Assembly: GCF_020687695.1 (NCBI RefSeq) | Contig: NZ_JAJEWL010000005.1 | Coordinates: 186,001 to 250,000, forward strand | Length of the DNA: 64,000 nucleotides | Direction of reading: 5' to 3' | DNA from: Pusillimonas sp. MFBS29 | GTDB lineage: Bacteria; Pseudomonadota; Gammaproteobacteria; Burkholderiales; Burkholderiaceae_B | Shown: piece by piece, positions 1 to 7,810 of the stretch | Layout: each line of letters begins with the position of its first letter | Position numbering within the stretch: the stretch's first letter is position 1 | Program-made: the position numbers and the translations under genes | The notes under the pieces: model-generated | Told to the model about the DNA's origin: nothing | Database searches by the model: none | What the model saw: only the letters and a program-made list of their open reading frames with translations

Positions 1-3000
1 TGTTTGCCCGTCCACATTCATGATGAACTGAGTGATATCAGCATCCATGTGCAGGGGCCGAATGGAAACCCGATAGGAGGGTTCGGTTCCCGTTGCCGTG
101 AAATACACACTGCGTATGATGCCTGCACGCTGGAACGAGTCCAGATAACCCGCCTGCTCGCCCTGCCCGCCATCCATGCCGGGCTTGAAGCGCCAGCGCG
201 GGCCCGACATATCGACATGGTTCACCAGCTTCTTCTGGAAGAAGTCATCCATCATGGCGCCGGGCGCGAACAGGCGCGCAAAGTCATTGGGAGCCACATC
301 GCGCTTGGATTTGGGTGAAAAAGGATAGCGCCCGGCAATTGCCTGGCGGCAAAATACGCCCAGGTTGGCGGAAACGGAGCGCCCCAATTGCTGACGCTCG
401 ACATCGGACACTTCGTCCGAGGCATGCAGCGACAGCTGGGTCAACATGCCGCCCACCGGCTTGGGCAGCCTGCCCGCTTCGGCCTGCAACTGCGTTACCA
501 CACTGCTGGTTGGCAAGGGGCTGGAACTGCGCAAGGCTGCGTCCGAGGCGGTCAGGTAGACATACAGATCATTGATCAGCCCCGTCGTCGCGGTAATGGG
601 TGCCTGTCCGCCCTGTGGTGCCGAGGCAAGGTTACGGTAAGCCACAAAATGCCTGTCCACCATCGCCTCCATACGCTCCGTACCGTTCGTCTCTCGGGCA
701 GGATCACCCGGCGCCACCGAACCGAACATCCGTTCCAGCGAACTTTGCGTCGAGCTCACCCTGTCTTTGGCAAGATCCATCAGCGAACGGTCTCCCGCCT
801 CACTGTCGCGCAACAAGGTCGTTTCCCTGGCCACGGATTGAATCAACTGAACCAATGGCGAGTTGCCGCTGGACAAGGTGCGGGCCATTTCTATGCTTTG
901 CAGCAGGGTCTGGGCGGGCTTCAAGGACAGGTCCGCCAAATACATATCCCAGTTCCTGACATAGTCAGTCAAATACAGGCGCCTGATGTCGGCGACCAGT
1001 TGCTCATCGGGTATGGTGCGCTCACCTTTAGTGGCATCCACTTCCAGCACCCAAAGGTCGTCACGCTTCAGATTGGCCGCAATTTCGCCCACCTGCTTGT
1101 CAACCTTTTCCCAATAGCCCTCATAGCTGTAAAGCCCGGGAATACCTTCATTCAACGGCTTGCCGCTTTTGCGCGTAAACACAGACATGGCCGACGGCCC
1201 GCCCAGGTCCAGAAACGTCGTGTCCGTTATGTCATCGTTAAGCAACAAGCGCTGCATACGGCTATAGGCCCGCTCCGACAAAGCATGCTCATCAAGGGAG
1301 GAGCGAGTCTGTGCAATCAGCGCCTCATCCTTGGCAAATGGCGATGTGAGCACCCGGCTGTCAACCAGATTGCGCAAATGCCCGGACAACTGCTCGTACT
1401 GCCTTCTGGTATGTCCCTCGGCCAGCTGGGCGCGCATGTCGGACAAGAGCCAGGTGTGCATGAAATCCGGGTTATAGCGCTCGCTGTCATACAGCATCAG
1501 ATAGGCGCGCAAAGCCTCGTAGGAGTACTCCAGGTCATTGGCGGGCGCCGACCGCAACGCCGCACCAACACGCTGAGCGACCTGAGGCACCAGCACCTGA
1601 TCCTGGGCAACCCGATACGCTCCATCAGCGCCCGCCTGGATCTTGTGTCCTTGATAGAGTCCAAAGCCGTAACTGAACGGTGGATCATCCGTTGCAAAAC
1701 CATCACCGGCCGGCAAAGCCTGCAAGGCATCCAGATAAGGAAGCACGCCCAGCACATCACCTGAGGCATCCAGCTTGATCTCGCGGCCCAAAGCCTCAAG
1801 CTCGGGAATGCGGGCTTGCACGGCTTGCAGGTAAAGACTGTTGTTCCGGTAGCTATTCGCCCAACCCGCCAGCAAAAGCAGCAGGCCGACACTGACGGCT
1901 GCATAGCCACCCCATTGCAAGCGGCGGTAGCGGCGCTCCCACTTCATGTTGCGCCCGGCCAGCCCCGACTCCGGGAAAATCACTTTCTGCAGCAGATTCT
2001 GCAAGAAGTAACTGCGTCCGTGCCCTCCCGGCACCTGGCCTTCCACCGTCATGCTGGAGCCGGGCGGGCCCTCGATCTTCAGATAACGCTTGAGCTGACC
2101 GGTGACATGATCGAAGGTGCGGCCGCCCTGTGTGCCGCTCGTGAAGTACACACCGCGCGGCAGCACAGACGACTCGAACCGGGAGGTGGCAAACACATTG
2201 CTGAGAAAGTGACCGAGTATCGACTGCAGTCCGGCAAACTGTTGGGGCAACAAGTAAGCCAGCGCTCGTCTGGACTCATCCGGTTCCGCACTCATAACGT
2301 CAGGCAAACCGGCATACAGCCGCTGCTTCAGCAGCTCGTACTCTGCATTGAATGAAGCGTGCAAGTCAAAACCGTCGGCCTGCAGCTCGGTATGGGGAAA
2401 AGTGAAACCCCACACCTGCTTGAGGGCTTCGCGGCTGTACGTGGAAAAATATTCGTTGAAGCCTGACATCAGGTCGGACTTGGTCACCAGGACATACACC
2501 GGGAACTGTATGCCCAGCTCCGCGCGCAGCTCCTGCAGGCGCCGGCGCAGAACCGCCGCATGCTGCGCGCGCTCGGCCTCGGACGACGACAACAGGTCTT
2601 CGATGCTGACGGTCAGCATTACGCCGTTGACTGGCTGACGGCCCCGGTAGCGTGTCAGAAGGTTCAGAAACCCCTTCCACTCTTCTTCGTCGCCGGTCGA
2701 ATCGCTTTCCTGCGTGGTGTAGCGACCAGCGGTATCAAGCAAGACAGCATCGTCGGTAAACCACCAGTCGCAGTTACGTGTGCCTCCCACACCCCGCAAC
2801 GCCACCTTGCCGAACCGTTCGGCCAGCGGAAAGTTCAAACCGGAGTTGACCAGAGCGGTGGTCTTGCCCGAACCCGGTGCGCCAATAAATACGTACCAGG
2901 GAAGCTGGTACAAATGCTGGCGTGAAAAGCGTGCCAGGGAAAAGCGACTGGACTTTCCATCGAAGCGCATTTTGCGCAGCAGTTCAATCGCCTCGTCAAA

Positions 3001-3312
3001 ACGGTCCGACAGTTCCTTGATCTCGGGATTCGGATCAGGCTCCTCGGGCTTCTGTTTTTTTGCCGGCCGCCGCAGTTGCCCCAACAGCTGTGCATTGAGC
3101 CGCCCTTCGCGCCATTTGCGCCACAGCACACGCAGCAGCCATACCGCAAAAATGGCAACAATCACATAAACACGAACGCTTGCCGATTCCAGCGGCCTGA
3201 CCGCACCCAGAGCCAGCAGCGGGCCCGCCACCCAGATCAACAGAGCCAGTGCAAGCAAACCGAAGAAGCTCCACAGCCCCCGACTGAGTAGAAAACTGAA
3301 TAGGGTGCTCAT
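1..3312 (-). CDS. tssM: TssM (IcmF/VasK), T6SS inner-membrane complex protein, C-terminus cut by window edge
   Basis: TssM anchors the T6SS membrane complex with TssL and the lipoprotein TssJ, spanning from the inner membrane into the periplasm. An uninterrupted frame of 1104 codons runs from the ATG at 3312 to the left edge without a stop, so the C-terminus lies outside the window. I see two N-terminal membrane segments (about residues 12-30 and 47-62), a P-loop GAPGSGKTT at about 144-152 followed by the DTAGRY segment typical of IcmF proteins, and a third membrane segment near 467-485 before the long periplasmic part. The start overlaps the tssL stop in an ATGA arrangement, which indicates translational coupling. 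The family is usually about 1100-1300 residues, so only a short piece should be missing. Confidence 0.96.
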   Translation of the reverse strand, partial: MSTLFSFLLSRGLWSFFGLLALALLIWVAGPLLALGAVRPLESASVRVYVIVAIFAVWLLRVLWRKWREGRLNAQLLGQLRRPAKKQKPEEPDPNPEIKELSDRFDEAIELLRKMRFDGKSSRFSLARFSRQHLYQLPWYVFIGAPGSGKTTALVNSGLNFPLAERFGKVALRGVGGTRNCDWWFTDDAVLLDTAGRYTTQESDSTGDEEEWKGFLNLLTRYRGRQPVNGVMLTVSIEDLLSSSEAERAQHAAVLRRRLQELRAELGIQFPVYVLVTKSDLMSGFNEYFSTYSREALKQVWGFTFPHTELQADGFDLHASFNAEYELLKQRLYAGLPDVMSAEPDESRRALAYLLPQQFAGLQSILGHFLSNVFATSRFESSVLPRGVYFTSGTQGGRTFDHVTGQLKRYLKIEGPPGSSMTVEGQVPGGHGRSYFLQNLLQKVIFPESGLAGRNMKWERRYRRLQWGGYAAVSVGLLLLLAGWANSYRNNSLYLQAVQARIPELEALGREIKLDASGDVLGVLPYLDALQALPAGDGFATDDPPFSYGFGLYQGHKIQAGADGAYRVAQDQVLVPQVAQRVGAALRSAPANDLEYSYEALRAYLMLYDSERYNPDFMHTWLLSDMRAQLAEGHTRRQYEQLSGHLRNLVDSRVLTSPFAKDEALIAQTRSSLDEHALSERAYSRMQRLLLNDDITDTTFLDLGGPSAMSVFTRKSGKPLNEGIPGLYSYEGYWEKVDKQVGEIAANLKRDDLWVLEVDATKGERTIPDEQLVADIRRLYLTDYVRNWDMYLADLSLKPAQTLLQSIEMARTLSSGNSPLVQLIQSVARETTLLRDSEAGDRSLMDLAKDRVSSTQSSLERMFGSVAPGDPARETNGTERMEAMVDRHFVAYRNLASAPQGGQAPITATTGLINDLYVYLTASDAALRSSSPLPTSSVVTQLQAEAGRLPKPVGGMLTQLSLHASDEVSDVERQQLGRSVSANLGVFCRQAIAGRYPFSPKSKRDVAPNDFARLFAPGAMMDDFFQKKLVNHVDMSGPRWRFKPGMDGGQGEQAGYLDSFQRAGIIRSVYFTATGTEPSYRVSIRPLHMDADITQFIMNVDGQT

Positions 3313-4520
3313 GGCTGCGTACCTCCTTGCACCGGAGAAACCAGCAAGGTAATTTCAACGCGACGGTTCTTCGCCCTGCCGGCAGCGCTGTCGTTGGATG
3401 CAACGGGATCGGCCGCACCGCGCCCTTCCGCCCGCACGCGATCCGGTTGCGTCAGACGGCTCTGCAGCAAGTTCTTGACCGCATCGGCGCGCGCCTGCGA
3501 AAGCTCCCAGTTCGATGGAAACCGCACAGTACGTATTGGAACGTTATCGCTGTAGCCGCTTACCAGTATGCTGCCTTGTGCTTGATTCAAGGCATCGGCA
3601 ACCCGTGAAAGCACGGGGATATATTCGGATCTGATTTCGTCCGCACCCGACGTGAACAGGCCATCGCCATGAAGAATAATGACACTGCGATCGGCCTCGT
3701 TGCGCACAGCCAGCAGGTTCTCGCGTATCTCGGGCGCCAGGAATCCCGTCAGGGCCTGGCCGAATGGAACCGGCGGTGTCTGCTGGGCCCGGGGAGCCGG
3801 CGTCGGCAGAACGGGCGGCTTGAGCCCGGAAACTGCCGCGTAGACAGTATCGGATTTGCTGCCCAGACTCCAGCTCATGCCGAAGTAGGCAAACAATCCG
3901 ACCAGCGCCGCAAGCGATGCAAAAACCCATAACGGCACCGGCAGACGCCTGACTTGGGTCAGCAGGGGCGCATCCTTCCAATGCGGCGACAGCGCGCCGG
4001 CATACTCGCCCCGCACGTCACGCAGTATCAGAAGCAGGCGCTGCCGCACGGTATCGAGCTGACTGCGGCCATTGTCGGCCACCCTGTACCGGCCTTCGAA
4101 CCCCAGCAGCAGGCAGTAGTACAGCAATTCCAGCAAGTCTATGTGCTGCCTGGGATTCTGCGACAACTTGGCCAGCAGCTGAAAGAACTTCTCGCCGCCC
4201 CAGGTTTCGTTATGGAAGGTGACCAGCAGGCTATGGGCAGACCAGACACCACCGCCACCCCAGGGCGTAAGCGCCGCCGCCTCGTCCAGCGCCGTGCACA
4301 GGCAATAGCGCGCCCCCAATATGGTTTCGTTCTGTATGCCTGCCTGCTGCGCCCGCATCTCGAACTGGCGCACCTCATCCAGCAAGTGCTCGCGCAGGAG
4401 CTGCGGCGACGGGTGCGTTTCGGTGACCCGGATCTGCGGTATCAGCACCAGCAACGAATTTGCGGCAGCAACCAGGGCGTTTGCCGAGCCCGAAAACGAA
4501 GATATGCCGTCCTGCATCAT
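3309..4520 (-). CDS. tssL: TssL (DotU/IcmH) with C-terminal OmpA-like peptidoglycan-binding domain
   Basis: TssL is the cytoplasmic/inner-membrane partner of TssM in the T6SS membrane complex. At 403 residues it is the long form: a DotU cytoplasmic domain (about 20-185, with the conserved CTALDEAA and FHNETWGGEKFF stretches), a single membrane helix (about 196-215), a Pro/Ala linker, and an OmpA-like domain (about 270-395) with SNWELSQARADAV and the closing NRRVEI. The OmpA part is expected to bind peptidoglycan, a job done in other systems by a separate TagL or TagP protein. It overlaps tssM by 4 nt downstream and tssK by 4 nt upstream. Confidence 0.97.
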   Translation of the reverse strand: MMQDGISSFSGSANALVAAANSLLVLIPQIRVTETHPSPQLLREHLLDEVRQFEMRAQQAGIQNETILGARYCLCTALDEAAALTPWGGGGVWSAHSLLVTFHNETWGGEKFFQLLAKLSQNPRQHIDLLELLYYCLLLGFEGRYRVADNGRSQLDTVRQRLLLILRDVRGEYAGALSPHWKDAPLLTQVRRLPVPLWVFASLAALVGLFAYFGMSWSLGSKSDTVYAAVSGLKPPVLPTPAPRAQQTPPVPFGQALTGFLAPEIRENLLAVRNEADRSVIILHGDGLFTSGADEIRSEYIPVLSRVADALNQAQGSILVSGYSDNVPIRTVRFPSNWELSQARADAVKNLLQSRLTQPDRVRAEGRGAADPVASNDSAAGRAKNRRVEITLLVSPVQGGTQP

Positions 4521-5848
4521 TCGCGTATGGCCCAGAATTCAAGTTGCAGGCCTGGAAAATCACCTGCCAGATGCAAGGCCAGCCCCCCCGTGCGCTCGAA
4601 CTGCTTCCACATTTCGCCGCTCTTTTCCAGCTCGAAGTAGATATAGCCTGCGTGATAGGGCAAAGGCTTGGGCACATTGGCCAGGGGCCGCAGCGTAATG
4701 CCAGGCAACTGCAAATGCACCAGATCGCGGATGCGTTCTATGGGGCCAAGCTTGGCCTGGGCGGGCAGTCGCGCACGGGTCAGTTCGGAGGGCATCTGTG
4801 CATGTACGGCCAGCACCAGTCCGGCCGTACGCACCATTTCCGGGTCGCTCAAATGCGCCACTCGCACCCCCTGGCCTTTGTCCTCCAGCGGTATCTGTAT
4901 GGCCTTGTCCTCCAGCATGGCCGACAAGAAACGGCGCAGCAGCTGCATCAAAGGCTCGAAGCTCAGGGCCAGGTCGTCGTGCCGGTAAACGGGAAATGAC
5001 ACCAGGCGTCGCCCCTCGTCGGAAAACGTCGACAGTTCGCCGGCCAGCATCAGCAAGTCATGAAACAGACGCTCGGGGTGCAGGGTTTCAAGCTGCTGTG
5101 CGTGCCACAGGGCACCTCGATAGCGGTTGATGGTTTTCAGCAGCAGAAATTCCGATACCTCGGACACACCACCGCGCCCTGGTTCGACCAGACGCTGCAC
5201 CAGCAGCTCGCTGCGCGCCTCCAGCAAACCGTAGAGCTCATGAATATACGTGCGCAGCACCATATTCATCCCGCAGGCCAGCGTCGGCGGGATGTAGCTT
5301 GAATCGAGCAACAGCCGGTTATCGTTGAGCCGCTCCAGCACAACGGCGACACCCAGCGTCAGCCACTCGCCGTCCGCTTCATCTTCGAGCATCAGGCGCA
5401 AGCGCAGTTGCCCAAGCTGCAGTACAGCCGGCCCCAGCGCAACCGCAGTGGAATCGGCAACCTCATGCTCCACTGCCTGATAGCGCGCCAGCCGGTCGTC
5501 ATCCCCGTCAAACGACACATCCTGCCCACCGCGTCGTTTACGGGGCATGGCCAGCACAATTTTCTTGCGATGCGCGCCGGCCGGAATATCCAGGGCTGGC
5601 GGCGCATCCTCTTGTGCCGAGAAATCAAAAGGCGTTCCATCGGGGAAAACACCCGTCGCCTGCTTTAATGCCAGTTTGCCCAGCGACAGGGCGTCATGGT
5701 CCAGCACCAGGCTTTTGTAGCCCCAATACAAGCCGGCGGCACATTCCGTGTGAATATGGCTGCGATGCTCCAGATGCCGTTCCAACTGCTGAAAATGATG
5801 AGGGCGCAAGAACATGCCCTCGGACCAAACCACCTTCTTTCTTTCCAT
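4517..5848 (-). CDS. tssK: TssK, T6SS baseplate-to-membrane-complex adaptor
   Basis: TssK trimers connect the baseplate wedges to the TssL/TssM membrane complex. The 443-residue product has the usual family length. It begins with the hallmark N-terminal block KVVWSEGMFLRPHHFQQ, and it ends with the C-terminal receptor-binding region around the segment LPYHAGYIYFELEKSGEMW. It lies between tssJ and tssL, overlapping the latter by 4 nt, as in many tssJKLM operons. Nothing unusual is seen. Confidence 0.97.
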   Translation of the reverse strand: MERKKVVWSEGMFLRPHHFQQLERHLEHRSHIHTECAAGLYWGYKSLVLDHDALSLGKLALKQATGVFPDGTPFDFSAQEDAPPALDIPAGAHRKKIVLAMPRKRRGGQDVSFDGDDDRLARYQAVEHEVADSTAVALGPAVLQLGQLRLRLMLEDEADGEWLTLGVAVVLERLNDNRLLLDSSYIPPTLACGMNMVLRTYIHELYGLLEARSELLVQRLVEPGRGGVSEVSEFLLLKTINRYRGALWHAQQLETLHPERLFHDLLMLAGELSTFSDEGRRLVSFPVYRHDDLALSFEPLMQLLRRFLSAMLEDKAIQIPLEDKGQGVRVAHLSDPEMVRTAGLVLAVHAQMPSELTRARLPAQAKLGPIERIRDLVHLQLPGITLRPLANVPKPLPYHAGYIYFELEKSGEMWKQFERTGGLALHLAGDFPGLQLEFWAIRE

Positions 5849-5897
5849 TATCTGTCTTTAATCATCGATAGGATTTCGGCTTGCCAACGCCACAGGA

Positions 5898-6425
5898 TCA
5901 GTCTTGTTCAATCAGCGTCATGCCGCGCTTGCCGACGTCTATCCGTATGCGTTTTTCACCTGGCGAGAACTGCCAGAACTTGTAGATATTGGTGCGCCTG
6001 GCTTCCGGCAGTTCGACCAACAGGCGCCACTGGCTTGAGTCCAGTTCCCTGTAGCCGGCCACAATACCCAGCGCCTTCGCATTGACATCGCCCGAGCGGG
6101 TAATCTCCTTGGACTCACCCGGCCTGAGCATGACGCGGCTCACACCCAGGAGTTCGTCACCCAGCGCCGCATGGGCATCGCCCTGCAGGTCGAAGTAGCC
6201 GGTAGACTGAAACTTGCTGATGGACTGGAGCTCGAATACCGTCAGTTGTATCGGTGCAGCTTCACCGTTGGCGCCAGGGTTCACATCGGGCATGGCGTGC
6301 AACTCAACCACGTAGGGCACGGCCAGGCGGCTTGCCGTCGCCGCGCACCCTGCCAGGATTGCACAGCCCATCATCAGAAATAAAAACGCTGTAATAGATC
6401 TTTGGCGGCCGGCCTGTCTGCTCAT
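5898..6425 (-). CDS. tssJ: TssJ, T6SS outer-membrane lipoprotein
   Basis: TssJ is the outer-membrane lipoprotein that binds the periplasmic tip of TssM. I start it at the ATG at 6425 because an AGGA motif lies about nine bases upstream and a proper lipoprotein signal follows: MSRQAGRQRS, a hydrophobic stretch, then LAGC with the acylated Cys at residue 27. An upstream in-frame ATG at 6476 would add 17 residues that do not look like a signal peptide. The mature part has the TssJ sandwich features, such as PIQLTVFELQSISKFQSTGYFDL and a C-terminal RIRIDVGKRGM strand. It is the first gene of the leftward tssJKLM block. Confidence 0.93.
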   Translation of the reverse strand: MSRQAGRQRSITAFLFLMMGCAILAGCAATASRLAVPYVVELHAMPDVNPGANGEAAPIQLTVFELQSISKFQSTGYFDLQGDAHAALGDELLGVSRVMLRPGESKEITRSGDVNAKALGIVAGYRELDSSQWRLLVELPEARRTNIYKFWQFSPGEKRIRIDVGKRGMTLIEQD

Positions 6426-6476
6426 GCAATGGTTTCCTGTCTTGTACTTGCATTGATCAAGACCGCTATCAAACAC

Positions 6477-6626
6477 AAGTCAGAAGACATTTAAATTAAA
6501 CCTACAGAGTCTTACTTCATTTACATAGTGAAAACAGAAAATTCGGCAAATGCCAGGCACGTAAGAAAAGCGACACATTGGCCCATTAGCATGTCTCGAA
6601 CTATGCAATCAAGAATACCGAATCCC
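6477..6626. promoter_or_regulatory. Divergent intergenic region of the T6SS locus
   Basis: This 150-bp AT-richer gap separates leftward tssJ from the rightward TssQ-like gene, so it should hold promoters for both directions. I see no clear sigma-70 pair, operator or sigma-54 site, so the role is inferred from gene orientation only. Confidence 0.4.
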
Positions 6627-7043
6627 ATGAAACGCAACCTGCTTACACCCCTGTGCACACTGCTGGCCGCCATGATGCTGAGTGCCTGCGCGCACTCCCC
6701 CGACCCGACTGCAGCAACATCAGAGCAGCGACAAGCCCTGGCCGACCTGGAGCTGGACTACAGCGCCGGCAACTATGCGAAAGTGGCTCAAACCGTCGGC
6801 TTGTCAGTCGAGCTGCAAAGCGCACCGCCGACTGTGCGAATGCAAGCGTTGAAGCTGCAGGCATTCAGCTATTGTCTGCAGGAGAAAGCCGCTCAGTGCG
6901 AGCGCAGCTTTGAAAGGCTGCTCAAACAACATCCCGACTTTGAACTGACGGAATCCGAGCGCAATCACCCCATGTGGGGACCGGCATACACACGGGCCAG
7001 GGACCATGCAGCACAGAGCAACACTGTCGCGTCGTCACAATAA
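6627..7043 (+). CDS. TssQ-like T6SS-associated lipoprotein
   Basis: This small lipoprotein (138 residues from the ATG at 6627) has a signal peptide ending in the lipobox LSAC, with Cys21 as the lipidation site. The rest is helical and repeat-like, with a TPR-type pattern (DLELDYSAGNYAKVAQT, then LQAFSYCLQEKAAQCERSFERLL) and an ESERNHPMWGPAYTRAR tail. Betaproteobacterial T6SS loci often carry a lipoprotein of this sort, called TssQ; its mechanism is not established to my knowledge. It lies directly before the FHA gene on the same strand, and both are flanked by leftward tss blocks. Longer in-frame starts upstream (6528) would add a segment that disrupts the signal peptide. Confidence 0.75.
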   Translation: MKRNLLTPLCTLLAAMMLSACAHSPDPTAATSEQRQALADLELDYSAGNYAKVAQTVGLSVELQSAPPTVRMQALKLQAFSYCLQEKAAQCERSFERLLKQHPDFELTESERNHPMWGPAYTRARDHAAQSNTVASSQ

Positions 7044-7075
7044 ACACACTGGCTTGCCAAAGCGAAAGAAATACC

Positions 7076-7810
7076 ATGAGAATAATTGCCACCCATATAC
7101 CAACTGCCCGCACAAGCTCCTTCGAGTTCAAGGAACCGGGCGGCACAATAGGACGGTGCCCCGGCAACCACCTGCTGCTTGATGAAGATACGCGCGTTGG
7201 CCGTGTACAGGCGGTAATGCGTGCAAAAGGCAACGAGTGGAGCATCATGAATGTATCGAGCCGCTCCGACATGGCCCTGAATGGCCAGGCACTGCTCATG
7301 CTAAAGGAATTGCCGATCACCGCGGGCGATACCCTGACCGTTGGCGACTACCTGCTCAAAGCGGCCGATGCGATTGTGGCAGAGTCCTCTTTGCCAGTAG
7401 CCGCAACGCCAGATCCGGTCATGGAGCAAGAAGCGCCGGCTGCGGCTGAAGAAAACCGGGAGGTTGAAGAGGCCCAGGACATCTTCAAGGAACTGCTGGA
7501 CGGGCCAGGGGTATTGCCCGTGGGTCAGCCCGTTGAAGCGGGTGACCTTCACCCCTTCGAGCTCGCGTCGCAGGCGCCGCGCAATCATCCTGACCCAATC
7601 CAGACACTGCACAAGGCCGATCACTATACGCCGGCCTATTCGGGCGAGACACTGAACACAGAACCCGAACAGCATGACAGTCATATTTTCAGCGACCCTG
7701 TGCCCAGCACACTGCGCGCCAACGACGCATTGGCATCACAGCGCAAGAACCTGATCGGCGACGCGCTGGCACATGGTCACGCCAGCGCACCCCGTCACGA
7801 GAAGCTGTAA
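7076..7810 (+). CDS. FHA-domain protein, T6SS post-translational regulator (Fha/TagH-type)
   Basis: FHA domains bind phosphothreonine; in T6SS loci Fha proteins act in post-translational activation or assembly. The forkhead-associated core is at about residues 22-90 with GTIGRCPGNHLLLDED, a phosphopeptide-binding type arrangement, and SSRSDMALNGQAL. The remaining roughly 150 residues are acidic and probably disordered. I chose the ATG at 7076 because the fold starts directly after it. No PpkA kinase or PppA phosphatase gene is in this window, so its phospho-partner is unknown. Its last 16 bp overlap the convergent tssH gene. Confidence 0.85.
   Translation: MRIIATHIPTARTSSFEFKEPGGTIGRCPGNHLLLDEDTRVGRVQAVMRAKGNEWSIMNVSSRSDMALNGQALLMLKELPITAGDTLTVGDYLLKAADAIVAESSLPVAATPDPVMEQEAPAAAEENREVEEAQDIFKELLDGPGVLPVGQPVEAGDLHPFELASQAPRNHPDPIQTLHKADHYTPAYSGETLNTEPEQHDSHIFSDPVPSTLRANDALASQRKNLIGDALAHGHASAPRHEKL

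Noticed and set aside
388-1764. A 458-codon plus-strand frame near the left edge
   Set aside because: It is antisense to tssM, which has a P-loop and membrane helices in a continuous frame; the plus-strand product is of shadow composition.
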